Shown: positions 15,055 to 23,324 of the stretch, piece by piece
Numbering within the stretch: position 1 is the first letter of the stretch
Layout: every line of letters starts with the position of its first letter
Source of the DNA: an uncultured Clostridia bacterium
Lineage (GTDB): Bacteria; Bacillota; Clostridia; Oscillospirales; Ruminococcaceae
Assembly (NCBI GenBank): GCA_947627465.1
Contig: CANQWD010000028.1
Span: forward strand, 1 to 34,926
Length of the DNA: 34,926 bases
Direction: 5' to 3'
Notes under the pieces: model-generated
Database searches by the model: none
What the model was told of the DNA's origin: nothing
The model's input: only the letters and a program-made list of their open reading frames with translations
Position numbers and translations under genes: made by a program

Positions 15055-15828
15055 ATGTTTCGAGCGTACCTTGTTAAAATTCTGCGTTCTCCGCTGATTT
15101 ATCTCTGCATTGTCGGGATCGCCGCCGTTTTTGCGCTGCAGCCTATAGAACAGTATTGCCAACTCAAACTTTTGCCGTTTTTGGATATAGAAAAGATGTT
15201 TTCGTATGTTCGTGACATCGGTTACAATAAGGATATTGTTACCGTATTGGGCGCTCTGCCCTTTGTCGCGAACTTTGCGTCCGAATGGCAAACGGGCGTT
15301 ACGACGCAATGCGTAACGCGCTGTGGCACAAAAAAATACATAACCGCCAATATTGCTTTTTGCGCGCTTTCAACGCTTGTGACCGTAATGCTTGGACTGT
15401 TGTTGTTTGTTTTCGTGTTTTCGTTTGTTATGCCGCTTTATGTGCCGGATGGTAATCTAATCTCCCCATACTGCCACAATTTGATATTGATTACAGGACA
15501 CCCTTTTTTGTATTTATTGTCGAATATATTTGTATTTGCGTTAAGCATCGCAATGTATTCCGTAATGGGGCTTACGATATCGGCGATTTTTCCAAATAAG
15601 TATGTGGCGATTGCCTCTCCGCTGATCATTAACAGTTTTATAAAATGGATAAACCAGACTCCGAATATATTTAATGTTGATCTTGTTGCTCAATCATATC
15701 GACCGACATGGGAGAGTCCGCTGCTGTCAATATTATACGCCGTTGGGTATTTTGGTGCGATATCGGCGGTTTTTGCAGTTTTGTTCGCGGCGATAGTGAA
15801 AAGGAGGGTGCGAAATGAGATCGTTTAG
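15055..15828 (+). CDS. ABC transporter membrane protein 1
   Basis: This 257-aa hydrophobic protein has about six predicted membrane segments (near residues 12-28, 65-80, 100-125, 150-185, 225-250). It has the length and layout of ABC-2-type exporter permeases. GGAGG lies just before ATG 15055 and the gene overlaps the next by 14 bases. With the following membrane protein it probably forms the heteromeric channel driven by the ATPase at 16688. The substrate is unknown; the neighbouring small secreted proteins are candidates. Confidence 0.75.
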   Translation: MFRAYLVKILRSPLIYLCIVGIAAVFALQPIEQYCQLKLLPFLDIEKMFSYVRDIGYNKDIVTVLGALPFVANFASEWQTGVTTQCVTRCGTKKYITANIAFCALSTLVTVMLGLLLFVFVFSFVMPLYVPDGNLISPYCHNLILITGHPFLYLLSNIFVFALSIAMYSVMGLTISAIFPNKYVAIASPLIINSFIKWINQTPNIFNVDLVAQSYRPTWESPLLSILYAVGYFGAISAVFAVLFAAIVKRRVRNEIV

Positions 15829-16687
15829 ATGCGTATGGGATATTGCTCGGCAAAATATCCGCAAGTGGCAGACGGATTACAGAATATGGATAATCGCGAT
15901 TTTGGCGTTTGTGTTTATGGCGCGAGTATGCAAGGATTTCCGCATATTCGCGCAATCGGCAGATGTTAAAACGCCACTTTGGGTATTTCCGTTTTTGTAC
16001 ACCTCGTCCTCGATTAAACCGCAGTTCATTCTGCCTGTTGCGCTTTTGTTCTGCAATGCTCCGTTTACCGACAGAAACCAAATGTTTGTGATAATGCGTG
16101 CGGGGCGGACAAAATGGTTTTTGGGGCAGCTGCTCTATATTATAATTGCAAGCGCATTGTATTTTTTGTTTTTGTTTTTATCATCATTTGTAATTATGTC
16201 GTTCACTTCGGAATTCAGCGGCGATTGGGGGATATTGTTGTATTCAAAAGCGTCGGGAGCAATTAGCACGCCAGCAGCAAATTCTTTTTATTTTGAATCA
16301 AGTATTTCAAGCTCAATTATACGCTATTTTACTCCGCTCAACGCGTGTTGGTACACTTTTTTGATGTCGTGGCTTATGGGTGTGATGATTGGCATTTTGA
16401 TGTTCTTTTTCAATCTTTTAACAAAAACGAAAGCGTGCGGATTTATTTGCTCGGCTTTTTTGATGGTGATTGATATTGTCGCGCACCGAATTCCGTCGCT
16501 CGGATACAAATTGTACTATATTTCGCCGGTATCGTGGTGCACGATGAATAATATAGATGTCGGCAAACTTACAACCAAGCCGGGTTTTACATACTGCCTA
16601 TGTGGTTACTTGATACTGATTGCAGCTATGACGGCGGGAATACTGATTTTCGGTCGAAAGAAAAGTCTTGATACAAGAGGTGATTAA
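15815..16687 (+). CDS. ABC transporter membrane protein 2
   Basis: The product (290 aa) has about six membrane segments, including IWIIAILAFVFMARV near the N-terminus, LYIIIASALYFLFLFLSSFVI in the middle and YLILIAAMTAGILIFG at the end. It starts within the previous gene (ATG 15815 after AAGGAGGG) and its stop TAA directly abuts the ATG of the ATPase, so all three are co-translated. It is taken as an ABC-2-type permease subunit because of position and topology; no diagnostic motif was seen. Confidence 0.75.
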   Translation: MRSFRCVWDIARQNIRKWQTDYRIWIIAILAFVFMARVCKDFRIFAQSADVKTPLWVFPFLYTSSSIKPQFILPVALLFCNAPFTDRNQMFVIMRAGRTKWFLGQLLYIIIASALYFLFLFLSSFVIMSFTSEFSGDWGILLYSKASGAISTPAANSFYFESSISSSIIRYFTPLNACWYTFLMSWLMGVMIGILMFFFNLLTKTKACGFICSAFLMVIDIVAHRIPSLGYKLYYISPVSWCTMNNIDVGKLTTKPGFTYCLCGYLILIAAMTAGILIFGRKKSLDTRGD

Positions 16688-17329
16688 ATGGAAAACTCTA
16701 TTATAGTGGAAAACGCGGTGAAACGATTTAAAGAAGCAACTGTGCTGAATAACATCAGCGTAAGCTTTGAAAAGGGCAAGGTTCACGGACTTATCGGACG
16801 CAACGGCTCCGGCAAAACAATGCTGATGAAGAGCATTTGCGGCATTGTGCCGCTAACTTCGGGAAAGATTACCGTGGACGGAAAGGTTATCGGAAAGAAC
16901 GTTGATATTCCCGAAAACGTAGGCGTTATCATTGAAACTCCCGGCTTTTTGCCGAATTATTCCGCTTACAACAATCTGAAATTCCTAGCGGCTATAAAAC
17001 ACAAAATCGGCAAGGATGAAATCAGAAACGCGATAAAAAGTGTGGGATTAAATCCCGATGAAAGAAAACACGTCGGAAAATACTCGCTGGGTATGCGTCA
17101 AAGACTAGGCTTGGCGCAGGCGATAATGGAAGATCCCGAACTGCTTATTCTTGACGAGCCTATGAACGGTCTTGACAAGGACGGCGTAAAGGATATGCGG
17201 CAATATCTTCTCGAACTGAAATCACAAGGAAAAACCATTTTAATTGCTTCTCACTCTGCCGAGGATATTGATGTTCTGTGCGACACCGTGTGTGAAATGG
17301 ATAAGGGAGAGTTGACTGTGGTTCGATAA
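16688..17329 (+). CDS. ABC transporter ATP-binding protein
   Basis: This 213-aa ATPase has Walker A GRNGSGKT (37-44), a signature YSLGMRQR segment near 138, Walker B LLILDEP with D156/E157, and the H-loop region ASHSAED near 190. The substitution SLGMRQ for LSGGQ is typical of antibiotic/peptide-exporter and ABC-2-type ATPases such as those of the BcrA/NatA group. It is shorter than many (usually 230-300 aa) and lacks the extra C-terminal domain. It is the last gene of the cargo operon and is followed by a strong terminator. Confidence 0.93.
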   Translation: MENSIIVENAVKRFKEATVLNNISVSFEKGKVHGLIGRNGSGKTMLMKSICGIVPLTSGKITVDGKVIGKNVDIPENVGVIIETPGFLPNYSAYNNLKFLAAIKHKIGKDEIRNAIKSVGLNPDERKHVGKYSLGMRQRLGLAQAIMEDPELLILDEPMNGLDKDGVKDMRQYLLELKSQGKTILIASHSAEDIDVLCDTVCEMDKGELTVVR

Positions 17330-17376
17330 TATAGGACAATCACTTCACATATAATTCTGTTTGCGACATAAAATTT

Positions 17377-17419
17377 AAGGGCATAAACCAAGATTTAATC
17401 AAGGTTTATGCCCTTTGTG
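17377..17419 (+). terminator. Terminator of the element 1 cargo operon
   Basis: AAGGGCATAAACC (17377-17389) pairs perfectly over 13 bases with GGTTTATGCCCTT (17403-17415), followed by TTGTGT-like sequence. It lies between the ATPase gene and the right end of element 1 and would prevent read-through into the interrupted host gene. Confidence 0.8.
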
Positions 17420-17463
17420 TATATAGAACAACGTATAATCAGCGTTTTCACCGTTGTTAAACT

Positions 17464-18480
17464 GTGAGCATAGGCACTCCCGTAAGTAATTCAATGGTAG
17501 AATTATACATTATGCAACGTTATCTCCGCCCATCGCTCTTGGCGCAAGCAGGATTGCAGACGTTTGACGATTGGGCGAACACATTCGGCGAGGTCGTTTC
17601 CAAAGCGGAACTCAAACCTGCCGGCAACGGATATCGAACAAAGAAACGTTTCGCAAAGTTTAACAATCTCCCCGAACTTATGGCGATGTACAAGGAGTTT
17701 GCGGACATACGCACAGCGGATATGCTGCACTTGCCTGTTCCCGAAATTAAAGGCGGCAAGCCCGAAACGATTGTCGCGACTACGAACGATTTTCAAAAGG
17801 CATATATGCAAGTCCTTGCGGAACGTTCGGAGGATGTGCATAACGGCAGCGTGGACGCTAAAGTCGATAATATGTTGAAAATCACGGGCGAAGCACGTTT
17901 GCTCGGCTTGGACGCGCGGTGTTTAAATCCCGAAGCCGACAATTACCCCGACAGCAAAGTTAATCTCTGCATTGACAAGGTAATGGAGATTTACACTCAA
18001 ACCACAGCGCAAAAAGGAGTACAGGCTATCTTCTGCGACATCGCGGTAAACGGCGATAACGAGCAAGAAGAACAGACGGACGATAAAAAGCCGAAAAAAG
18101 TCAAGCCTGATGACGAGGGCAAATTCTCCGTTTACAAATACATTAAAGCAGAACTTATCAGGCGCGGTATACCCGCAGATGAGATTTGTTTTGCAGGGGA
18201 CGCGGACACTTCAAAGAAGCAAAACGAGATGAAAGCGCAGTTACATTCCGGCACAAAACGTATCGTAATCGCGTCCACTTCAAAGCTCGGCACAGGCGCG
18301 AATATTCAGAATAAACTCGTTGCGCTCCACAATTTGGACATTCCGTGGAAACCCTCTGATGTTGAACATACTTCGCGTAACATCAATCAATTTTTCCTAC
18401 GAATTTGTAATAAATATCGACAAGCTGAATTAACTCGCCGTTTACTTCTTCGGGTTCGTGGACTTCTATGCGGTCAATAA
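17464..18480 (+). CDS. Giant ICE helicase protein, middle fragment
   Basis: Host-gene sequence runs from the AC core (17476-17477) to the GA core (18358-18359), about 295 codons. It begins GTPVSNSMVELYIMQRYL, which completes SNF2 motif III. It continues into helicase domain 2 with KGVQAIFCDIAV (motif IV-like) and STSKLGTGANIQNKL (motif V), and is cut after IPWKPSD, just before motif VI. The open frame could start at GTG 17464 inside element 1 but has no RBS, and it runs into element 2 to a chance stop at 18480. It is part of an interrupted gene and probably not translated on its own. Confidence 0.85.
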   Translation: MSIGTPVSNSMVELYIMQRYLRPSLLAQAGLQTFDDWANTFGEVVSKAELKPAGNGYRTKKRFAKFNNLPELMAMYKEFADIRTADMLHLPVPEIKGGKPETIVATTNDFQKAYMQVLAERSEDVHNGSVDAKVDNMLKITGEARLLGLDARCLNPEADNYPDSKVNLCIDKVMEIYTQTTAQKGVQAIFCDIAVNGDNEQEEQTDDKKPKKVKPDDEGKFSVYKYIKAELIRRGIPADEICFAGDADTSKKQNEMKAQLHSGTKRIVIASTSKLGTGANIQNKLVALHNLDIPWKPSDVEHTSRNINQFFLRICNKYRQAELTRRLLLRVRGLLCGQ

Positions 18481-20017
18481 GCGTGTTTAAGAGGGCTTGC
18501 GACAGTTCGTCAATATCGGAATAGCCCTTAATCAAATCAACGAAATTCGCGGCGTTCTCGTCACTTTCGCGGCTGTCCGTAAGCATCTTATTAAGTTCGT
18601 TCAGAGTGTTCTCCAACTCCGCTTGTTCGCGTTCGTAATTCGCGGATAGTTGCTTGTAATTCCGTTCGGTAATGCTGCCGTTCACATTGTCCTCGTATAA
18701 TTTGGCGAACAGCTTGTCAAGTTCCGTCAAGCGTTTTTGCGCCTTTTTGATTTCTTTTTCGGCACGTTTAATATCACTTTTGTCGCTATTTCCCAGAAAT
18801 TCCACAATGCTGATAATCATTTCCTCGTCATCGGCAAGTGCTTCGTTCGCCAAACGCTTAATATCCGCTAAAACAACGCGGTGCAGTTCGCCCGCATTTA
18901 TCCTGTGAGCCGTGCAAACCGCTTTCCCCTCTGAACGGTAAGCGTTGCAATAATAATCATAATTTGAATTTAAATCTTCGTAATTCCAAACCTTGTGCGC
19001 TCTTGCGACCGACATCGCGTAGCCGCAGTCCGCGCATTTAATTAAACCGCTGAAAATGTTGTCATACCGCTTAACGTTCGGGCTTAACGTGTGCTTGCGG
19101 CTCGTCACCAAACGCCGCACAAGCTCCCATTCTTCGGGTTCGACAATCGGCTCGTGCATACCCTCAACAACGAAAGTTTCCGCGTCCGCGCGGGATTTTC
19201 TTTTTTCGGTTCTGAAAGAAATTTTCGGTCTTTTTTGACCGCGAACCGCGCCTTTGTAAACGGGATTTTGGAGTATCTCGCGCACCGAACCCATTGACCA
19301 AGCGTATGCGCTCTCGTCCGTTTCGCAGTATTTTTCATAAAAATCGAACTCCTCGGAAGCCGCGACTGCGGGGCGCGGAATTTTCTCGGCGCGTAAAATA
19401 TTTCGGATTTGCATAATTCCTTTTCCGTCACGCGCAAGCGTGTAAATTCGCCGCACAATCGGCGCAAAACGCTCGTCAACGATAAGGTGGTTGTGGTCGG
19501 CGGGGTCTTTTTTGTAGCCGTAAGGAGCTTTCGTGCCGATAAATTTGCCTTGCTTTTGGCGCGTCAACAATGCGGTTTTAACCTTGCGCGAAGTATCTTG
19601 AACATACATATCATTCAGCAAATTTTTGAACGGCGTAATGTCCATTGCCGCACCGTTAGCCGTGTCAACATTATCGTTCAGAGCGATATATCGCACACCG
19701 TGTTCGGGGAAATAAAGCTCGATATACGCGCTCGTTTCAATGTGATTTCGTCCAAGCCGCGACAAGTCCTTTGTAATCACGCAGTTGATTTTGCCGTCCT
19801 CAATATCGCTTTTCATTCGCTTAAAACTCGGTCGCTCAAAGTTCTTGCCGGAGAAACCGTCGTCTATGTAATAATCGGCAATTATAAAGCCGTTTTCACG
19901 GCAGTAGCGCGTGAGCATTTCCTTCTGCGTTTGAATTGACGAACTGTCGCCCTCTGCGCCGTCGTCTTTCGATAAACGTAAATACAGCGCGGTGTTGTAA
20001 GTCTTTGGTTGTCCCAT
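18383..20017 (-). CDS. Large serine recombinase of element 2 (TndX/TnpX-like)
   Basis: This 544-aa enzyme should integrate and excise element 2. The resolvase domain (about 8-155) has the catalytic Ser16 in LYLRLSKDD, DDGFSGKNFERP and the DLSRLGRNH motif. The recombinase domain (about 165-290) is followed by a zinc ribbon with CADCGYAMS (near 345) and later Cys residues, then a long coiled coil (about 420-500). I start it at MGQPKTYN (ATG complement at 20015-20017) because AAGGAGT lies correctly before it; the longer frame upstream covers the promoter. The stop is 22 bases from the left junction. Confidence 0.94.
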   Translation of the reverse strand: MGQPKTYNTALYLRLSKDDGAEGDSSSIQTQKEMLTRYCRENGFIIADYYIDDGFSGKNFERPSFKRMKSDIEDGKINCVITKDLSRLGRNHIETSAYIELYFPEHGVRYIALNDNVDTANGAAMDITPFKNLLNDMYVQDTSRKVKTALLTRQKQGKFIGTKAPYGYKKDPADHNHLIVDERFAPIVRRIYTLARDGKGIMQIRNILRAEKIPRPAVAASEEFDFYEKYCETDESAYAWSMGSVREILQNPVYKGAVRGQKRPKISFRTEKRKSRADAETFVVEGMHEPIVEPEEWELVRRLVTSRKHTLSPNVKRYDNIFSGLIKCADCGYAMSVARAHKVWNYEDLNSNYDYYCNAYRSEGKAVCTAHRINAGELHRVVLADIKRLANEALADDEEMIISIVEFLGNSDKSDIKRAEKEIKKAQKRLTELDKLFAKLYEDNVNGSITERNYKQLSANYEREQAELENTLNELNKMLTDSRESDENAANFVDLIKGYSDIDELSQALLNTLIDRIEVHEPEEVNGELIQLVDIYYKFVGKID

Positions 20018-20038
20018 AAAATAACTCCTTTCACAAAA

Positions 20039-20097
20039 GGACAACCGAGTATAATTGACATCACTATTATTATACACCGATTGTCCGAATTTGTCAA
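20039..20097 (-). promoter_or_regulatory. Recombinase 2 promoter with inverted repeat
   Basis: On the minus strand TTGACA (20092-20097) and TATAAT (20069-20074) are 17 bases apart. GGACAACCG (20039-20047) and CGATTGTCC (20078-20086) form an inverted repeat with one mismatch, again with one arm in the spacer and one in the leader. Placement matches element 1 although the bases differ. Confidence 0.7.
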
Positions 20098-20240
20098 GTA
20101 TTTTTCGCAGTCTTTATATTATCTTGCGCCTTAAATTTACGTTGAATTTCGGCGGTAAAAACGCGCTTGAATATTTTGCCGCGCTGTTCCGTGCCTATGT
20201 AGTGCGGCTTGACAATGATTTTTGCTTTCGGTTTTTTCAA
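20094..20240 (-). CDS. Small hypothetical protein, 48 aa, TTG start
   Basis: This minus-strand ORF encodes (M)KKPKAKIIVKPHYIGTEQ... followed by a basic helix with KIFKRVFTAEIQRKF. It starts at TTG (complement of 20238-20240), with AAAGGAG about 9 bases before it. Its stop codon overlaps the -35 box of the recombinase promoter. It holds the same slot as the 50-aa ORF of element 1 but is unrelated in sequence. Strongly basic composition suggests nucleic-acid binding. It could be a recombinase accessory factor; this is inferred from position alone. Confidence 0.55.
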   Translation of the reverse strand: MKKPKAKIIVKPHYIGTEQRGKIFKRVFTAEIQRKFKAQDNIKTAKNT

Positions 20241-20267
20241 AGCGAATTTTCTCCTTTCTTAAAAGTT

Positions 20268-20283
20268 GTGCCATATGTGGCAC
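20268..20283. repeat. 16-bp palindrome shared with the giant gene
   Basis: GTGCCATATGTGGCAC is the exact reverse complement of the 16 bases at 1303-1318, just after the tnpV-like stop. The two lie in otherwise unrelated surroundings but read through the same Ala-Thr-Tyr-Gly-Thr codons on their respective strands. Confidence 0.5.
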
Positions 20284-20380
20284 AAGAGTTTGCGTTTTTA
20301 TACTGCCGTTTTTCTCTAATCTCCGCTTATATTTTCAACATTATTGTGTGTTTAATAGGGTGAATAACACCTTTGTGGTT

Positions 20381-20578
20381 TTACTTGTTGATTTCCGATT
20401 TCTTCTGTTCCGAAATAAGGTCAATAGCTGTGAGGGTTTCGGATTTCCTTTTCTCGTTCACATCTTTCCTTAACCACCGAATAAAGGTCTGTTCGCTAAC
20501 GTCCAAAGCATCGGCGATTTCGTAAAGATAAACCCCTTTCTCACGCGCCATAGCACGAATTTCAACATTTTTCTTCAT
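20381..20578 (-). CDS. Small helix-turn-helix protein of element 2
   Basis: The product (65 aa, MKKNVEIRAMAREKGVYLYEI...) is the clear homologue of the 63-aa protein at 10091 in element 1. The helix-turn-helix is LYEIADALDVSEQTFIRWLRKD, and both end with TAIDLISEQK. GGAGGTG lies upstream of the ATG. It is divergently transcribed from the XRE gene across the same operator region. A role in excision control or immunity is plausible but unproven. Confidence 0.8.
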   Translation of the reverse strand: MKKNVEIRAMAREKGVYLYEIADALDVSEQTFIRWLRKDVNEKRKSETLTAIDLISEQKKSEINK

Positions 20579-20609
20579 AAAAACACCTCCAAAAAAATTA
20601 ACAAACCAC

Positions 20610-20717
20610 TTGACAAATCACCACTATTGTAGTATAATTATAACAGTGCTGATATTTGTGGCTGTAATTGTAATTATACCACAATTATCTGCAAATGTCA
20701 AGCAATTCCACAAATAT
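20610..20717. promoter_or_regulatory. Overlapping divergent promoters with ATATTTGTGG operators (element 2)
   Basis: The plus promoter is TTGACA 20610-20615, 17 bases, TATAAT 20633-20638. The minus promoter is TTGACA on 20696-20701, 17 bases, TATAAT on 20673-20678. Operators ATATTTGTGG (20652-20661) and CCACAAATAT (20708-20717) are identical to those of element 1, with the same placement. Confidence 0.8.
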
Positions 20718-20747
20718 GGTGAAAAGATTTTTGAGGAGGGCAAGGAA

Positions 20748-21338
20748 ATGCCAAAAAATTACGGCGAGGTGTTCAGCGCAAGGCTGAAAGAATTAAGGCA
20801 AGAGAGCGGTTTAACAATCGAGGAATTTGCGAGTGAAATTGGAGTTTCCAGAAGTTCGGTCGGGTACTACGAAAACCAAAACAGACTTCCCGACTTGGCG
20901 GTCGCGGCGAAGATGGCGGAGGTTCTGGACGTGACTACGGATTACCTTATCGGTCGAAGCAACGCGCGAGTTCAAACTCCAAAGCTGAAAAATATTTGCG
21001 ATTACGTTGGACTGTCGGACAAATCGGTCGAGATGCTTGCGCGGCTTAAAACCGAAAACCCGAAACGGCTTTCGATAATAAATCTACTGCTCGAACAGGC
21101 GGCAGACGACATCACGGACGATTATGAACTTGACGGAGAATATGAGGGCAGCGTTCTGAATGCCGTATGCCGTTACCTCTCAAAAAACTTTTCGGTTGAT
21201 GAGTATGTCGCGGATATAACGTCAAGTTCGGACGAGGGAATTTCGAGCGTGATAGCGAGTGCGCTATACCAAATGATTTTGAACCAAGCTGTGGACGCGA
21301 TAAAAAAGTTGGCAAATTCTCCGAAAGCCTATTTTTGA
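20748..21338 (+). CDS. XRE-family regulator of element 2
   Basis: This 196-aa protein has a Cro/CI-type helix-turn-helix (about residues 8-65) and an uncharacterised C-terminal domain with ITDDYELDGEYEGSVLNAVCRYLSKNF. It differs from the element 1 protein at only scattered positions (for example SRSSVG for SKSSVG). The recognition region and the operators are both conserved, so each repressor should act on both elements. ATG 20748 follows GAGGAGGGCAAGG. The frame extends upstream over the promoter, so longer starts are not credible. Confidence 0.88.
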   Translation: MPKNYGEVFSARLKELRQESGLTIEEFASEIGVSRSSVGYYENQNRLPDLAVAAKMAEVLDVTTDYLIGRSNARVQTPKLKNICDYVGLSDKSVEMLARLKTENPKRLSIINLLLEQAADDITDDYELDGEYEGSVLNAVCRYLSKNFSVDEYVADITSSSDEGISSVIASALYQMILNQAVDAIKKLANSPKAYF

Positions 21339-21424
21339 CGGCGGTGAAAATCACGTCAAAAAGTATTTTTTTCTTTCAGCTTTGCCGTGATTTTTTCGCG
21401 CCAAAACATTTTGACTTGGTAGCA

Positions 21425-21528
21425 TTTTGCCGACAAGTTCACGGTAAGGTCTGTTTCAGAACTTTCAATTTTGCCACGATTTTTTAAATCACGCGCGAAA
21501 AGGGGTTTGGGGATTTGCACCAACGAAA
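21425..21528 (+). repeat. Conserved non-coding block, copy B
   Basis: This copy reads GCCGACAAGTTCACGGTAAG at its start, then GAACTTTCAATTTTGCC, then a CACGATT...AATCACGCG hairpin and AAAGGGGTTTGGGGATTT. It is closest to copy C (34777-34870) and lies directly upstream of the oriT-like hairpin and relaxase gene. Confidence 0.75.
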
Positions 21529-21529
21529 T

Positions 21530-21576
21530 GCCTAATTGACAATTGATGATTGTCAATTAGGCTATTGTGTATAGCC
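21530..21576 (+). other. oriT-like site upstream of the MobV relaxase
   Basis: A perfect 14-base inverted repeat GCCTAATTGACAAT / ATTGTCAATTAGGC (21530-21543, 21549-21562) is followed by GGCTATTGTGTATAGCC (21560-21576). The latter differs by one base from the motif in element 1 and in the host ICE. The TATTGTGTATA part loosely recalls the TAGTGTG nick region of MobV plasmids such as pMV158. Position about 100 bases before the relaxase start is typical of an origin of transfer. Confidence 0.7.
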
Positions 21577-21673
21577 TAACTGACTAAAGCCCGGAAATTG
21601 GCGTCGAATATTTTTTCAAGTTCGGAGAAAAATTCGGGCAAAATCTGAAAAGCCGAAAAGGGGGTACTATTAA

Positions 21674-23320
21674 ATGAGTGAGCAAAAATCAAAAAGTCTG
21701 TCTATTTCGTTTCGGGTTGATGATGGCGTGCTTGGTCACAACAACCGCGAGTTCATTGCTGAAAACGTTGACGGTGAACGTACACCCGACAATATAATTT
21801 ACGTTCAGCGTGACATTCGGGAGATGTATGATGAACTGTTCGGACAGGCACTCGCCGAGTACAACGCAAGGCAGAGAAGAAAAGACCGCGAGATAGCGGA
21901 CTACTACGAACATATAAAAAATTCTGATAGAGTTAAGCCGCTCTATGAGGTGGTGGTTCAGTTTGGCGATGTTGACACTTGCGGATTGAAGTCGAGCAAA
22001 TGGGAAACGGCAAAGCTAATGTTAGACGATTATATGCGTGGCTTTGAGCGCCGCAATCCAAACCTTAAAGTCTTTAATGCGGTTATGCACCTTGATGAAG
22101 CCACACCGCATTTGCATATCGATTTTATTCCGATAACACATAAGGCTAAACTTGGACTTGCTCTCAAGGTTTCGATGAAAGGCGCGTTAAAAGAACAGGG
22201 TTTCACAGCGAGTAATCGACTTCAAAACGAGTGGGCAGCTTGGGAAGAAAGCGAACGCGCAGAGATGACAGAAATTCTCCACAAGCACGATTTAAGCCGC
22301 GATGTCAAGGGGGTTCACCGCGAACACCTTACGGTTGACGATTATAAACAGTACGCTATACAAAAAGCGGAGATACGCAAAACGAACGAACATATCAACG
22401 CGCTGAAAAAGAAAAATCCCGCCGACTTAACGCCCGACGAGATTGAACTGATAAAAAATCAAAACGATATTATGCGCTCCGAGATACAAAAACGTGACGA
22501 GAAAATATCATCATTATCTCGGAAACTCGGCGCGAAATTCGTGCCTTTTGAGATTTTCGATAATGATAAACTTCAGTACGTTGCCGCGGAACTTGAAAAA
22601 GCTAACGTGCCGTTCGTTGAGGAAAGCAACGCGCTCCACATTCCCGACTACGCGGTAAATACAACAATGATGATTGCAGAAACATATAAACCGCAAAAGT
22701 GTGATAGTATTCGTGAAAGAATTAAACTTGATATAGACAGGCTCGTCCTCTGTTCCGTAAATCTCGATGACTTGTTCGGCAAGCTGAAAGAGCGCGGCTA
22801 TCAAGTCAAGAACGGAAAATATGTCGCTGTTAAGCCGCCTTTCGGGGAGCGTTTTGTCCGCTTAAAATCTTTAGATGCGGCATATCTCACGAAAAATCTT
22901 GAACAGCGAATTTCCGAGCGCGATAAATTTCCGACCGCAGTTCGTGAACAATTAGCAACGGCGAACGCGCTTGAAAAGCCGTTCCACGTTACGATTATTG
23001 AGATGATGACAGCAGTCAAGGAATTTAGAATTACACCGCGAAAAACAAATCCCAAGTTGATTTACGCTTTTAAGAATGACGCTAATATCAATTATTTGTC
23101 GGATCAGCTTTGCACAATAAGCGAGTTTAACTTCTCCACCAAAGAGCAGATGTACGCCAAAGCCGAGGAACTGAAAGCGGCGAACGATACGGTGGGGCTA
23201 AAGCGAGTTACAGAGCTGATTAAGGCTTATGAAAGCATTGTTGAGGGAAATTACATTGATAATCTTATCAAGGCACAGAATGAGTGCGTGCAAAATAAGA
23301 ATATCAAGAAACATACTTAA
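21674..23320 (+). CDS. MobV-family relaxase
   Basis: This 548-aa protein should nick one strand at oriT and pilot it to the recipient. The relaxase domain is N-terminal (about 1-230), with the metal-binding motif HLDEATPHLH starting at His139. The N-terminus (SFRVDDGVLGHNNRE) is the MobV motif I region. A coiled, charged middle (about 230-290) follows. The C-terminal part has the LFGKLKERGYQVKNGKYVAVKPP segment common to clostridial mobilization proteins. GGGGG lies before the ATG. No conjugation pore genes are present in the element, so a helper such as the host ICE is needed. Its end lies only 4 bases from the convergent LacI gene. Confidence 0.93.
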   Translation: MSEQKSKSLSISFRVDDGVLGHNNREFIAENVDGERTPDNIIYVQRDIREMYDELFGQALAEYNARQRRKDREIADYYEHIKNSDRVKPLYEVVVQFGDVDTCGLKSSKWETAKLMLDDYMRGFERRNPNLKVFNAVMHLDEATPHLHIDFIPITHKAKLGLALKVSMKGALKEQGFTASNRLQNEWAAWEESERAEMTEILHKHDLSRDVKGVHREHLTVDDYKQYAIQKAEIRKTNEHINALKKKNPADLTPDEIELIKNQNDIMRSEIQKRDEKISSLSRKLGAKFVPFEIFDNDKLQYVAAELEKANVPFVEESNALHIPDYAVNTTMMIAETYKPQKCDSIRERIKLDIDRLVLCSVNLDDLFGKLKERGYQVKNGKYVAVKPPFGERFVRLKSLDAAYLTKNLEQRISERDKFPTAVREQLATANALEKPFHVTIIEMMTAVKEFRITPRKTNPKLIYAFKNDANINYLSDQLCTISEFNFSTKEQMYAKAEELKAANDTVGLKRVTELIKAYESIVEGNYIDNLIKAQNECVQNKNIKKHT

Positions 23321-23324
23321 AAAC

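Larger units (their letters stand above)
8022..17477. mobile_element. Element 1: serine-recombinase element carrying ECF/ABC cargo, inserted in SNF2 motif III
   Basis: The giant gene is broken at 8019-8027 (GGAACGCCC) and resumes at 17473-17481 (GGCACTCCC); both copies encode Gly-Thr-Pro in frame. The two element ends, read inward, form an imperfect inverted repeat (about 17 of 23 bases, with TAACAAC at 8040-8046 matching GTTGTTA at 17453-17459). Its centre falls exactly on the shared AC dinucleotide (8022-8023 and 17476-17477). The rebuilt empty site TACGGGA-AC-TCCCGTA has perfect 7-base arms, as expected of a large serine recombinase attB. The element holds a recombinase, an HTH/XRE switch, an oriT-like hairpin and cargo, but no relaxase. 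Confidence 0.9.

Noticed and set aside
17464-17475. GTG as a genuine new start for the middle helicase fragment
   Set aside because: There is no ribosome binding site and a strong terminator lies just upstream, so separate expression is unlikely.
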